DNA from: Dyadobacter sp. 676
GTDB taxonomy: Bacteria; Bacteroidota; Bacteroidia; Cytophagales; Spirosomataceae
Length of the DNA stretch: 64,000 bases
Assembly (NCBI RefSeq): GCF_040448675.1
Contig: NZ_CP159289.1
Coordinates: 682,001-746,000, forward strand
Direction: 5' to 3'
The translations under genes and the position numbers were made by a program. Within the stretch, counting starts at the first letter, position 1. Each line of letters begins with the position of its first letter. The notes under the pieces were generated by a model. That model was not told the DNA's origin, ran no database searches, and saw nothing but the letters and a program-made list of their open reading frames with translations. This document shows positions 53,776 through 63,724 of this stretch, piece by piece.

Positions 53776-54417
53776 TTACTCGGTTAATGGCCTTACCTGA
53801 ATGTCTTTGTAGTACACCACGCTCTTGGGGTCGTGCGCCTGCAACGCAAATGTTCCCGCTTTCAGGAATTTGTTCTTCATATCCCCCTGGCGCTTGTCCA
53901 CATCGGCTTCTTCGTAGTCCACCACCACTTTGTCGTTGATTTTGATGGTAATGTGTTTGCCTTCTACCTTGATGTATTCGGTGTACCATTCATTGTCCTT
54001 TACGTAGGTATCTTTCACGTCCACCACATTGTACAGGCTGCCGGTGCGTTTCCAGTCGGTGTGCGACTGGTTTACCTGTACTTCGTAGCCCTGCGCGGGC
54101 CAGCCATCTTCCTGGTAGGCGGTGTGGATGAAAATACCGGAGTTGGAGCCGGGCGTCGTTTTCACCTGGGCTTTGAACTCGAAATTTTTGAACATATGGT
54201 TTTTAACCGGTCCGTCGTAGAAAAGATGTGCCCGCGGCCCGGCCACTTTGATGGTGCCATCCTCGATCGAGAAGGAGCTCGCATTCGCACCGACTTTCCA
54301 GCCGGTAAAGTCCTTTCCGTTGAACAGCGAAATCCAGCCGTCCTGTGCGTGTGCGGAAATGCCCAGGGCCATGCTCAGCAGGATGGCGCTGCAAAAAACA
54401 TGCATTAATTGTTTCAT
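53776..54417 (-). CDS. DUF1080 (3-keto-disaccharide hydrolase-like) secreted protein
   Basis: 213 residues with signal peptide ending ISAHAQ. Fold of the concanavalin-like DUF1080: WISLFNGKDFTGWKVG, SNSGIFIHTAYQEDGWPAQG, EVQVNQSH and TFALQAHDPKSVVYYKDIQV. Members hydrolyse 3-keto sugars; the family also carries binding roles. Predicted to be periplasmic. The gene pairs with the YdeI-like gene downstream. Confidence 0.9.
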   Translation of the reverse strand: MKQLMHVFCSAILLSMALGISAHAQDGWISLFNGKDFTGWKVGANASSFSIEDGTIKVAGPRAHLFYDGPVKNHMFKNFEFKAQVKTTPGSNSGIFIHTAYQEDGWPAQGYEVQVNQSHTDWKRTGSLYNVVDVKDTYVKDNEWYTEYIKVEGKHITIKINDKVVVDYEEADVDKRQGDMKNKFLKAGTFALQAHDPKSVVYYKDIQVRPLTE

Positions 54418-54605
54418 AAAATTCCGGTTTGGTAGTTCAAAAAGGTTGGTTTGTAAAATCGGTCAACGTGTTACTAAACCACAAACTCCTAAAAACTACT
54501 GCTTCTTTACATAAACTTTACCCACCGGAAGGCAACCTTTGAAGGCATTTTGCGGTTGTAAGGGGCCGGGGACGTTCGGCGTTTCCCGCAACCACCGATT
54601 TTTGC

Positions 54606-56378
54606 ATGAAGAACCCCTATTTATCCCTGTTGTCCACCGCCTGGCGTTACGCCCGGCAACAACGCGGCCGTTACCTGCTCGTATATGGAATGTTCGTGAT
54701 GGCCAACCTCGTGCTGGCGGCGCACCCGCTGCTGTACGGCTGGTTCATTCAATCCATTCAACAGGACGCCGCAGGCACGTTACATAATGTGTGGATTTAC
54801 GCGGGTGCTTACCTGGGCCTGATCCTGCTCGAATGGGCGTTCCACGGACCTGCACGCGTGATGGAGCGGAAACTGGCCTTCGATCTCAGCCGCAATTTCC
54901 TCGAAGAGCTTTACCACCAGGCATTGCATTTACCCATCCGGTGGCACCAGGACCACCACAGCGGCGCGACGATCAACCGTATCCGCAAAGCCTACGAGGC
55001 ATTGAAGGACTTCTTCCAGAACGGCTTCATGTTTCTGCACGCATTCGCCAAATTCATATTCTCCTTCGTCGCGATCATCTGGTTCTCCCCGCTTTTCGGA
55101 GCGATCGGCGTGCTGATCGGCGTCATTAATGTATATGTGATTTTCAAATTCGATAAACCGTTCATCAAGGCGCTCGACGAGTCGAACGAGAAGGAGCACA
55201 TCGTTTCCTCCACCCTGTTCGACAGCCTTTCCAACATTATTACCGTGATCACGTTGAGGCTTGAAAAACGAATGAAAATCAGCCTGATGGACAAGGTGGG
55301 CGACGTATTCCCCCCTTTCCGGCGCTCGGTGGTGATCAACGAATGGAAGTGGTTCGTAGCAAGCGTCTTTATCGCCATTATTTATATCGTGGTCACAATC
55401 GGCTATGTATACCAGCATTATGTGCCGGGAGAGGTGTTCCTGGTGGGCGGACTGGTGACTTTGCTGAGCTATGTGAACCAGTTTACGAGCGTATTCCAGG
55501 ACATCGCCTGGCAATACACCGAGATTATCCGCTACAACACCGAAGTGCAAACCGCCCGGGCTATCGGCGAGGCTTACCGGGAGCACCACCGCCTGGACGA
55601 GGCCGGCGACCTCCCCGAAGACTGGCAGGAGATCCACATCAGTAGCCTCAACTTCTCGCACGGCGAAGTGTACGACGCAGAAAAACGGGCTCACAGCCTG
55701 CACCGGCTCGATATCCGCATCCGACGGGGCCAGCGCATTGCATTCATCGGCGAGAGCGGCAGCGGTAAAAGTACCCTGCTGGCCTTGTTAAGGGGGCTAT
55801 ATCAACCGGAAAAGGATGTAAAAGTGACCGTCGATGGCCAGCAGGACGCCGCCATCGAAATGCTCGCCGACCAGGTTACGCTCTTCCCGCAGGACCCCGA
55901 AATTTTCGAAAATACCATTGCCTACAACATTACGCTTGGCCTGCCGTTCGACGAAAGCGACATTATGCAGGTTTGCGAAACGGCCCATTTTGCGGATGTG
56001 GTGGAAAAGCTGCCGAAAGGGCTCGAATCCAGCATTCAGGAAAAGGGCGTGAACCTTTCGGGCGGGCAGAAACAGCGCCTCGCGCTCGCACGAGGCATCC
56101 TCGCGGCGCGCACGAGCGATATCGTGCTGCTCGACGAGCCTACGAGCAGCATCGACCCGAAGACCGAATCGCAGATTTACGACAAAATGTTCGCCGAATT
56201 CCGCGGCAAAGCCGTGGTATCCACGTTGCACAGGCTGCATTTACTCACCAAATTCGACTACGTCTACATTCTGCGCGACGGCTATCTGATCGACGAAGGC
56301 ACATTCCACGACCTCTACCATAACAGCCCGGTGTTCCAGGACCTGTGGCAGCATCAGGAGACACTTGCGGGGCGATAA
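54606..56378 (+). CDS. ABC exporter, fused membrane and ATP-binding domains
   Basis: 590 residues. The membrane domain (~1-330) has six helices (YGMFVMANLVLAAHPLLYGW, IYAGAYLGLILLEWAFHG). The nucleotide-binding domain has Walker A GESGSGKST, signature LSGGQKQRLALARGI, Walker B IVLLDEPTSSIDPKT and switch His (VSTLHRLH). The type IV exporter half-transporter acts as a homodimer, substrate unknown. It begins at ATG 54606; a preceding ATG at 54539 is in another frame. The gene stands alone. Confidence 0.94.
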   Translation: MKNPYLSLLSTAWRYARQQRGRYLLVYGMFVMANLVLAAHPLLYGWFIQSIQQDAAGTLHNVWIYAGAYLGLILLEWAFHGPARVMERKLAFDLSRNFLEELYHQALHLPIRWHQDHHSGATINRIRKAYEALKDFFQNGFMFLHAFAKFIFSFVAIIWFSPLFGAIGVLIGVINVYVIFKFDKPFIKALDESNEKEHIVSSTLFDSLSNIITVITLRLEKRMKISLMDKVGDVFPPFRRSVVINEWKWFVASVFIAIIYIVVTIGYVYQHYVPGEVFLVGGLVTLLSYVNQFTSVFQDIAWQYTEIIRYNTEVQTARAIGEAYREHHRLDEAGDLPEDWQEIHISSLNFSHGEVYDAEKRAHSLHRLDIRIRRGQRIAFIGESGSGKSTLLALLRGLYQPEKDVKVTVDGQQDAAIEMLADQVTLFPQDPEIFENTIAYNITLGLPFDESDIMQVCETAHFADVVEKLPKGLESSIQEKGVNLSGGQKQRLALARGILAARTSDIVLLDEPTSSIDPKTESQIYDKMFAEFRGKAVVSTLHRLHLLTKFDYVYILRDGYLIDEGTFHDLYHNSPVFQDLWQHQETLAGR

Positions 56379-56734
56379 TTCCCGGACATTCCATCCGGTT
56401 GAAACGTGAAGCTCGGGGCTGGAAGCTCCGGGCCTTCCGGCTTTGTCTTCTATTGCCAAAAATTTATTTCCAATTTTTGTAGAAATACTTTGAATATAGA
56501 TTTCAATCGCAGTATTTTTGCTACGGTAACGAACAGATAGACAAAGATAAAAGATGAGGATGATAAGTGAAGATTATACGTTCCGATCAGCATTGCCCGC
56601 ACTGAGTTAATTCCCCATTAAGACCACAGTAAATCACCCGGCGGAAAATTCCGCCCAGGATAATCCTGCTGCGCCCTTTTTGGCCATTCCTGTTCTTCCC
56701 CGAAATAATTCCAAACATTTGTAACACGCCAGAC
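56379..56734. other. Intergenic region with promoter of the DUF1800 operon
   Basis: A 356-bp gap. Imperfect inverted repeats near 56405-56445 (AAGCTCGGGGC, GGAAGCTCCGGGCCTTCC) may end the ABC transporter transcript. The promoter at 56489 gives a ~205-nt leader with no recognised riboswitch. Confidence 0.5.
56489..56520 (+). promoter_or_regulatory. Promoter of the DUF1800-DUF1501-repeat protein operon
   Basis: TTTG (56489-56492), exactly 20 nt, TATTTTTG (56513-56520), matching the Bacteroidota consensus. Transcription would start near 56527, leaving about 208 nt before the ATG at 56735. Confidence 0.68.
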
Positions 56735-58372
56735 ATGGCATACCTCGACACTTACACAACACCTTTGACTGCCGCTGCGGCGGCCCATTTGCTCCGGCGT
56801 GCCACATTCGGGCCTACCCAGCAGGAAATCTCCGATTTCACAGGAAAAACCGCTGCCGAAGCCGTGGATTTACTGATCAGCAACGCCTCTTACCGCGCTT
56901 CCCCGCCGCCGCCTGTCGAGCTCGATCCGGCACGAAGCGACCTGGGACAGCCTTTCATGGAAAAGCCATTCGTGAACTCGCTGAGCTACACCTATTTCGG
57001 CTACATCAAAAACTGGTGGGCGGGGCTTATGGCCGAACAAAACGGACATCCGTCCGTGCTGGAAAAGCTCGCGGTATTCTGGCAAAACCATTTTGTGGTA
57101 ATCCATTCCGCCGTCGAAGATTACCGGTATATGTATCGCTACCTGCGCCTGCTACGCGCAAACGCGCTCGGGAATTTCCGCGACCTGGCCATTGCGATTA
57201 CCAAGGACCCTGCCATGCTGACTTTTCAGAATGGAAACGAAAACACCAGGGAACACCCGAATGAAAACTACGCACGCGAGTTGCAGGAGATTTTTGTAGT
57301 AGGCCAGAAAGACTTTTACGGCAACTACAATTATACCGAGCAGGACGTTAAAACCGCGGCCCGGGTGCTCACCGGCTGGCAGACCAAAAACCGCCGCCTC
57401 GAAGGAAGTACCACTATCGATGCGGTGTTCAATCCCGACCGGCACGACATTTCCGACAAGACATTTTCGGCCAAATACAACGGTACTACCATCGCCGGCC
57501 GTACCGGTTCCATCGCGGGCGACGCCGAAGTAGCCGACCTGATCAACATGCTTGTGCGGCACCCCGAGTCCCCGAAATACATTTGCAGGAGGCTTTACAG
57601 GTATTATGTCAACCCCAATGTGACCCAGGAGATCGAGGATAATGTGATCGTCCCGTTGGCCGCCTTTTTCGCGGGCACTTCCAATAACTTCGCCGTCGCA
57701 CCGCTCATCAGAAAGCTGCTCACCAGTCAGATATTTTTCGACAACCGAAATGTAGCAGCCATTATCAAGTCGCCGGCGGAATTGCTGGTCGGTACGGTGA
57801 GGTTATTCGATATGCCCATTCCCGACATGGTCACCGATACCGCCGCTTTCGGCCGGATGACCAGTCACCTGAGCGACAACATGAAGCTCTTGCAGCTCAA
57901 CCTGCTCGACCAGCCCACGGTATTCGGCTCGCCGGCTTACTATCAGACCGGTTTTTCCAAAAACTGGATCAACGAGACTCTCATCGGGCTCCGCGGCAGA
58001 CGCACCGACACGCTGGTGTCGTCGGTGATCGAAATCAAGCCCGGCCAGTACATTTCCATCGATATCCTGGGGCGGTTAAGAAAGATCCAGCCTAACTTTT
58101 CGGACGTGGCCGCTTCGCCCGCCATCACCACCGAGCAGGTCCTCGCCGAATTTACCAGACACCTTTTTCCGATGGAGCTTTCGCAGGAACAAAAGGATTT
58201 TCTGATCGACAAAATCCTGATGATGAATAGTGCCGCACGCGCCACCTGGCTCCGCGAATGGGACGCCTACCGTGCGGCGCCCGGCGATACGACCAAGCAA
58301 AGCACCATTCTCTGGCGATGCCGCGCATTACTGAGATACCTCATGAGAATGGCCGAATATCAACTATTTTAA
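56735..58372 (+). CDS. DUF1800 family protein
   Basis: 545 residues. Typical opening LTAAAAAHLLRRATFGPTQQEI, then KLAVFWQNHFVV and NENYARELQEIFVVGQKD, TAARVLTGW. DUF1800 proteins are always next to DUF1501 and are exported together with it; the function is unknown but linked to surface or cell-wall remodelling. No ordinary signal peptide is visible. The next gene starts 11 nt downstream. Confidence 0.93.
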   Translation: MAYLDTYTTPLTAAAAAHLLRRATFGPTQQEISDFTGKTAAEAVDLLISNASYRASPPPPVELDPARSDLGQPFMEKPFVNSLSYTYFGYIKNWWAGLMAEQNGHPSVLEKLAVFWQNHFVVIHSAVEDYRYMYRYLRLLRANALGNFRDLAIAITKDPAMLTFQNGNENTREHPNENYARELQEIFVVGQKDFYGNYNYTEQDVKTAARVLTGWQTKNRRLEGSTTIDAVFNPDRHDISDKTFSAKYNGTTIAGRTGSIAGDAEVADLINMLVRHPESPKYICRRLYRYYVNPNVTQEIEDNVIVPLAAFFAGTSNNFAVAPLIRKLLTSQIFFDNRNVAAIIKSPAELLVGTVRLFDMPIPDMVTDTAAFGRMTSHLSDNMKLLQLNLLDQPTVFGSPAYYQTGFSKNWINETLIGLRGRRTDTLVSSVIEIKPGQYISIDILGRLRKIQPNFSDVAASPAITTEQVLAEFTRHLFPMELSQEQKDFLIDKILMMNSAARATWLREWDAYRAAPGDTTKQSTILWRCRALLRYLMRMAEYQLF

Positions 58373-58383
58373 TCCCGCTGTCG

Positions 58384-59916
58384 ATGAAAAGAAGAGATTT
58401 TATGTCAGCGGCATCCTCGCTGATGGTCCCCGTAGTGCTGAATGGGTTCGGGATCAGGACATTCGCCAAAGGTTCGGCATTGGTGCGGGCGCTGAAACAG
58501 ACGTCGGCCGCCAATAACGACCGCGTGTTGGTGATCGTTTACCTTGCCGGCGGCAACGACGGCCTCAATACGGTCATCCCGCTCGAATACTATTCCCAGT
58601 ACTACGGGCTGCGAAGCAATATCGCCATTCCGGAAGCCAGCGCACTCAAACTCGCGGGAGCGCCGGAAACCGGCTTTCACCCCGTAATGACCGGTATGCG
58701 CGACCTCTATAACGAAGGTAAACTGGCGATCATCAATTCGGTATCGTATCCTAACCCTGATCAGTCGCATTACCGCTCGACGGACATCTGGATGACGGCC
58801 GTCGATTCCAACCGATATGCTACTTCCGGCTGGGCGGGGCGCTACCTGAGCGACCGCTTTGCCGGATATCCCGAAGCATATCCGAATAGTGAAATGGAAG
58901 ATCCGCTGGCTGTGCAGATCGGCCAGATCGCCACGACCACGCTTTTTGGAGAAAGAGCCGTTTCCACCGGTGTCAATATCCAGGACCCGAATGCATTTTA
59001 CCAGCTGATCGGCGAAAACAACCAGGCGGTAAGCGCACCGCTTCCCTGCTGCGACGCCGGTGATCTGCTTTCATACGTGCGACAAAAACAGGTTCTCGCA
59101 GTGGGCTACGCTTCCGAAATCAAGGCGGCGGCCGATGCCGGTAAAAATCTGGGCGCCTATCCCGACGCCTCCCAGAAAAACGAGCTTGCCGAACAGCTGA
59201 AAATCGTCGCACGCCTGATCCACGGCGGTTTGAAATCCAAGATCTATTACGTCGAGCTCGGCGGCTTCGATACGCATTCGGGCCAGGTAGGCACCAATAC
59301 CACCGAAGGCGTGCATGCAACGTTGCTCAAAAAACTCTCCGACGCCATTTACGCATTCCAGAACGACCTCAAACTGCAAGGTATCGAAGACAAGGTCCTG
59401 GGAATGACCTTCTCCGACTTCGGGCGCCGGGCATCTTCCAATGCTTCGAAGGGCACCGACCACGGTATCGGCGCGCCGATGTTCGTGTTTGGGACGGGTA
59501 TCAAAAGACAGGTCATAGGTACCAACCCCGACCTCGTGAATGGCCTGCTCCCCCCTGCCCCCGACCCGGGCATCAGCAACCGGGACATTAAAATGCAGAT
59601 CGACTTCCGTCGCGTATACGCCGATATCCTCAACGACTGGTTCGGAACGGCCGGTTCCAAAACCGACCAGATCCTGTACCGCGATTTCAAAACGACGTCG
59701 CTCTTCTCCGATACCGTGCAAACCATCGCGTCCGGTGCATGGCCGAACCCGGAAATCTGGTCGAACGGCCGCGTGCCCGATTCGAAGGCGATTGTCCGGA
59801 TCAATTCCGGGCATACCGTGGATGTGGCACAAAACATCACCGCCAAAGATGTGAAAGTGGAATCAGGCGGAAAGCTCAAATTCCTTGGTGATTACACAGT
59901 CAATATCACCGGTTAA
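58384..59916 (+). CDS. DUF1501 (sulfatase-fold-like) protein with appended C-terminal domain
   Basis: 510 residues from ATG 58384. N-terminus MKRRDFMSAASSLMVPVVLN is a twin-arginine-like signal. The fold shows YLAGGNDGLNTVIPLEYY, YPNPDQSHYRSTDIWMTA, GGFDTHSGQVG and FSDFGRRASSN, the standard DUF1501 pattern of the alkaline-phosphatase superfamily. The extra C-terminal ~55 residues (WSNGRVPDSKAIVRINSGHT) resemble a small beta domain that may mediate anchoring. Functions in surface processes together with DUF1800. An earlier open frame from 58258 overlaps DUF1800. Confidence 0.92.
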   Translation: MKRRDFMSAASSLMVPVVLNGFGIRTFAKGSALVRALKQTSAANNDRVLVIVYLAGGNDGLNTVIPLEYYSQYYGLRSNIAIPEASALKLAGAPETGFHPVMTGMRDLYNEGKLAIINSVSYPNPDQSHYRSTDIWMTAVDSNRYATSGWAGRYLSDRFAGYPEAYPNSEMEDPLAVQIGQIATTTLFGERAVSTGVNIQDPNAFYQLIGENNQAVSAPLPCCDAGDLLSYVRQKQVLAVGYASEIKAAADAGKNLGAYPDASQKNELAEQLKIVARLIHGGLKSKIYYVELGGFDTHSGQVGTNTTEGVHATLLKKLSDAIYAFQNDLKLQGIEDKVLGMTFSDFGRRASSNASKGTDHGIGAPMFVFGTGIKRQVIGTNPDLVNGLLPPAPDPGISNRDIKMQIDFRRVYADILNDWFGTAGSKTDQILYRDFKTTSLFSDTVQTIASGAWPNPEIWSNGRVPDSKAIVRINSGHTVDVAQNITAKDVKVESGGKLKFLGDYTVNITG

Positions 59917-59947
59917 AAGCAGCGTATTCACAGGTATTCAGATCTAT

Positions 59948-62900
59948 ATGAAAAAAATATACAAAGGCTGCCTCATAACCTGGATTACGGTGATGGCGAC
60001 GGCAACGGGATTTTGCCAGACCGGCATTGTAAAAACCGACCGCTCGGCAGCGCGGGGGCTGGTGAGTTTCGCGGCAGCCGCCAAACTTACGGGCATCGGC
60101 AATGCGAAACATATCGATGGCTATGTCGAGAAAACGGGCACCGGCTCGTTCCTGTACCCCGTCGGGCATAAAGGTATTTACCGGCCATTCGGGGCGGATG
60201 CCGACGGCGTTACCGGCGCATATTTTCAGGATAATCCGGGAACGGCCGCATTACCAGCGGGCGGGCCATTCACCACATCCAGCCGCGAGGGGACTGTAAA
60301 AGCCGTCAGTACGACCGAATATTGGGACATCGACGGCACGAACGCATCGCGCATTACGCTCACGTGGAATGCCGCGAGTAATGTAGGCACACTCACAGGC
60401 AACTCCCTCGCCACCCTGGGCATTGTCGGCTGGAACACAGCCACTTCCCGGTGGGAGCCTGTCAAGGCCGTTGTGGACGAAGTCGCACACCAGGGCGGCA
60501 CCAGCGGCCTCACCGCGGGTTCGATCACCACCGTGCAAACCGTCGTTCCGAACAGTTACAGCATTTACACACTCGCCGCCTTAAATTCGGCGACATTGCC
60601 GACCAACTACATTGGCAACCTCGAAAATGTGGCATGTACGGCCATCAGTGGCTGGGTTTGGGACCAGAACTACCCCGACGTGGCCCTGACCGTCGAACTC
60701 GTGGAAGGCTCCACCGTACTCGCCACCGCCCGCGCCGATCAGTTCCGCCCCGATCTTAAAAACAATGGCATCGGGACCGGTAATTACGGGTTCACCATTC
60801 CTGCACCCGGTGCATTGCTCGACGGTGCGGCACATCAGCTAGGCATTCGCGTCAAAGGCAGTTCGGCGCTCATCACCGGCTCGCCCAAGTCGCTGAGCTG
60901 CACTTTGGGCGGCAGTTTCGAGGGCACCGACTGTTACACGCTCAATGGCTGGGCGTGGGACAAAAACAATCCCGGCGACGCGCTGACCGTCGTTGTCAGG
61001 GAAGGTAATACCACGCATACCACCGCCGTAGCCAATATTTTCCGCCAGGACCTGAAAAACGCGGGCACCGGCACGGGCAATTATGGTTTTAAAATCCCGC
61101 TCCCTGCCGCTCTCAGGGACGGCAACACGCACCAGATAAGCGTCAGCCTGCAAAATTTTGCCTATACACTGCCCAATTCGCCGAGACCGGTCAATTGTCC
61201 TGTAAACCAGTACGCAGGCCGGTTCGAAAATGCGGATTGCAACTATATCCAGGGTTGGGTTTGGGACAAAAATTACCCTAATTCGGCCCTGACGGTCGAG
61301 GTTTACGAAGGAAACACGGTGTATGCGACCGGCGTGGCCAATATTTACCGCGAAGCACTGAAAACGGCCGGCTATGGTACCGGTAATTATGTTTTTAAAA
61401 TTCCGACGCCGCCTGCGCTCTGGGATGGCAGGAGCCATCAGCTGAGTGTTCGTGTAAAAGGTACCGCTACGGCACTGCCCGATTCGCCGCGGGCGCTGAG
61501 CTGCTCGGTAAACCAGTATGCGGGTAACTTCGAATGGTTCGATTGCGAATCCATTAAAGGATGGGCATGGGACAAAAATGCGCCGGGCAGCGCCGTCGAG
61601 GTTGAATTGTACGAAGGAACGACCGTGTATGCCTCGGCATTGGCCAATATTTACCGAGACGACCTTAAAGCCAATGGCACCGGAACCGGCAACTATGGTT
61701 TCAGGATTCCGATGCCGGCAGCGCTCAGAGATGGTCGGGACCACCAGGTAAGCATCCGGGTAAAAGGGTCGTCTGCCGTCCTGACGAACTCGCCGCGTGC
61801 GTTGAACTGCCCCGTGAACAATTACGAGGGCCGTATGGAAACGCCTGATTGCAGCTTTATCCAGGGTTGGGTTTGGGATAAAAACTTTCCCACCAATGCG
61901 TTGACCGTCGAAATTTTTGAGGGGACGACCGTCTATGCCACCGGCACCGCCAACATTTACCGCGACGCATTGAAAGCCGCGGGCAAAGGAACCGGCAACT
62001 ATGGTTTCAAAATAGCGACCCCGCCCGCACTTATGGACGGAAAAGCGCACCAGGTGAGCATACGTGTGAAGGGCGCCGCTTTCACCCTGACCGATTCGCC
62101 GAGGACATTGACATGTGCCGCGAACCAGTATGCAGGCAGTTTTGAATGGTTCGATTGCGAGGCCATCAAAGGTTGGGCCTGGGACAAAAATTTCCCCGGC
62201 AACGCCGTTACGGTAGAGGTTTTTGAGGGAACAACCGTTTATGCCTCCGCTGTGGCGAACACCTATCGCGAAGATCTGAAAAACAACGGCACCGGAACCG
62301 GCAATTACGGTTTCAGGATACCGATGCCTGCCGCGCTGAAAGACGGCAAAAACCATAACATCAGCATCCGGGTAAAAGGCTCTGCCACCACACTGACCAA
62401 TTCGCCGAGGGCGATGAACTGTCCGGTGAACGCCTACGAAGGGCGTTTCGAAACTGCCGGCTGCGACTTCATCACAGGCTGGGTCTGGGATAAGAACTTC
62501 CCGGCCAATGCATTGACCGTGGAGGTAACGGAAGGTACGACCGTGCATGCAACCGGCGTGGCCAACATCTACCGCGAGAACCTTAAAGCGGGCGGCATCG
62601 GTACCGGCAACTATGCATTCAAGATCCCGACGCCGGCAAGTCTGATGGACGGTAAAGCGCACCAGCTAACTGTACGTGTGAAAACCACCGCATTTCCCCT
62701 GACCGACTCACCACGCCCGTTGACCTGCGCCGTCAACCAATATGCAGGCAGTTTCGAATGGTTCGATTGCGAGTCGCTCAAAGGCTGGGCCTGGGACAAA
62801 AATTTCCCGAACACAGCGGTTACCGTCGAACTTTATGAAGGCAGTACCGTGTATGCTACCGCCTTGGCGAACCAATACCGCGACGACCTTAAAAACAACG

Positions 62901-63667
62901 GTACCGGAACCGGCTACTATGGTTTCAGGCTCCCGATGCCCGCCGCTTTGAAGGATGGCCGGAACCACGCGTTGAGCATTCGGGTGAAAGGCTCGGCGAC
63001 CGTGTTGAACAACTCGCCCCGCACCTCCAACTGCCCGGTGAACGCTTACGCCGGCCGCATGGAAACGCCTAGTTGCAGTTACATTAACGGATGGGTCTGG
63101 GACAAAAATTTCCCGGCCAATGCACTGACCGTGGAAGTTTTTGAAGGAACTACTGTTTACGCCACCGGCGTCGCCAATATTTACCGCGAAGCCCTGAAAA
63201 CTTCGGGCATCGGTACCGGCAATTATGTTTTCAAAATTGCAACACCGGCGGCGATCAGGGACGGTAAAACCCGTTCAGTGGGCGTTCGGGTGAAAGGTAC
63301 GACATTCACCCTCACCGATTCGCCGCGGACAATGACCTGTGCCGCGGGCGGCAGGATGGCCGCGCCGGGTGAAGACGAAACGGAAATCGCGCCGAATTCC
63401 CGCGAAACGGACCAGGCGGAGCTAACCATCGCACCCAATCCGACGCGCGGACAAGTGACGGCCATCTTCCCGCTCGGCAACAATCAACGGGCGGATATGG
63501 CCATCTTCAACCTCGCTGGCCAACAAATCTGGGAAGGCCGGACCGTGGGGACCGGCAGTACCGTTCGCAAGTCCATCGATCTGAGCGGCTACCCCGACGG
63601 CACTTATCTCTTCCAGCTCCGCAAGGGCGCGATGATTCTCAACAGGCGAATAATTTTAATGAAATAG
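59948..63667 (+). CDS. Large secreted repeat protein with type IX sorting domain
   Basis: 1239 residues from ATG 59948 (signal peptide MKKIYKGCLITWITVMATA ending FCQ). After a domain of ~200 residues come nine tandem repeats (~residues 223-1134) of about 101 residues, each reading GW(V/A)WDKN..., a VEL/VEVxEG segment, TGNYGFxIP and a closing C. Type A units (GRxETxxC..GWVWDKNFP) alternate with type B units (GSFEWFDCE..KGWAWDKN). Each has two cysteines that may pair. The end (ELTIAPNPTRGQVTAIFPLG ... NRRIILMK) is a T9SS type A sorting domain, so it is surface-attached or released. The long reverse-strand open frame 60839-62662 is a shadow. Function is unknown; adhesion or glycan binding is plausible. 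Confidence 0.9.
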   Translation: MKKIYKGCLITWITVMATATGFCQTGIVKTDRSAARGLVSFAAAAKLTGIGNAKHIDGYVEKTGTGSFLYPVGHKGIYRPFGADADGVTGAYFQDNPGTAALPAGGPFTTSSREGTVKAVSTTEYWDIDGTNASRITLTWNAASNVGTLTGNSLATLGIVGWNTATSRWEPVKAVVDEVAHQGGTSGLTAGSITTVQTVVPNSYSIYTLAALNSATLPTNYIGNLENVACTAISGWVWDQNYPDVALTVELVEGSTVLATARADQFRPDLKNNGIGTGNYGFTIPAPGALLDGAAHQLGIRVKGSSALITGSPKSLSCTLGGSFEGTDCYTLNGWAWDKNNPGDALTVVVREGNTTHTTAVANIFRQDLKNAGTGTGNYGFKIPLPAALRDGNTHQISVSLQNFAYTLPNSPRPVNCPVNQYAGRFENADCNYIQGWVWDKNYPNSALTVEVYEGNTVYATGVANIYREALKTAGYGTGNYVFKIPTPPALWDGRSHQLSVRVKGTATALPDSPRALSCSVNQYAGNFEWFDCESIKGWAWDKNAPGSAVEVELYEGTTVYASALANIYRDDLKANGTGTGNYGFRIPMPAALRDGRDHQVSIRVKGSSAVLTNSPRALNCPVNNYEGRMETPDCSFIQGWVWDKNFPTNALTVEIFEGTTVYATGTANIYRDALKAAGKGTGNYGFKIATPPALMDGKAHQVSIRVKGAAFTLTDSPRTLTCAANQYAGSFEWFDCEAIKGWAWDKNFPGNAVTVEVFEGTTVYASAVANTYREDLKNNGTGTGNYGFRIPMPAALKDGKNHNISIRVKGSATTLTNSPRAMNCPVNAYEGRFETAGCDFITGWVWDKNFPANALTVEVTEGTTVHATGVANIYRENLKAGGIGTGNYAFKIPTPASLMDGKAHQLTVRVKTTAFPLTDSPRPLTCAVNQYAGSFEWFDCESLKGWAWDKNFPNTAVTVELYEGSTVYATALANQYRDDLKNNGTGTGYYGFRLPMPAALKDGRNHALSIRVKGSATVLNNSPRTSNCPVNAYAGRMETPSCSYINGWVWDKNFPANALTVEVFEGTTVYATGVANIYREALKTSGIGTGNYVFKIATPAAIRDGKTRSVGVRVKGTTFTLTDSPRTMTCAAGGRMAAPGEDETEIAPNSRETDQAELTIAPNPTRGQVTAIFPLGNNQRADMAIFNLAGQQIWEGRTVGTGSTVRKSIDLSGYPDGTYLFQLRKGAMILNRRIILMK
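60614..63349 (+). repeat. Nine ~304-bp coding repeats in alternating A/B dimers
   Basis: The repeats have ~101 codons each. Units 3, 5, 7 and 9 are more alike to one another, and units 4, 6 and 8 to one another, so the higher-order repeat is about 608 bp. Units 1-2 are the most diverged. Variation among A units in the charged segment after DKN may reflect ligand diversification. Confidence 0.82.
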
Positions 63668-63724
63668 GTTAAAATAGGGATTGTAGAATGAACGGAAAGG
63701 TCGCCTCATCTTGGGGCGATCTTT

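Noticed and set aside
60839..62662. A 607-codon reverse-strand open frame
   Set aside because: It is the mirror of the repeat protein's codon pattern; repeated composition keeps the reverse frame open, and the plus frame has signal peptide and T9SS domain.
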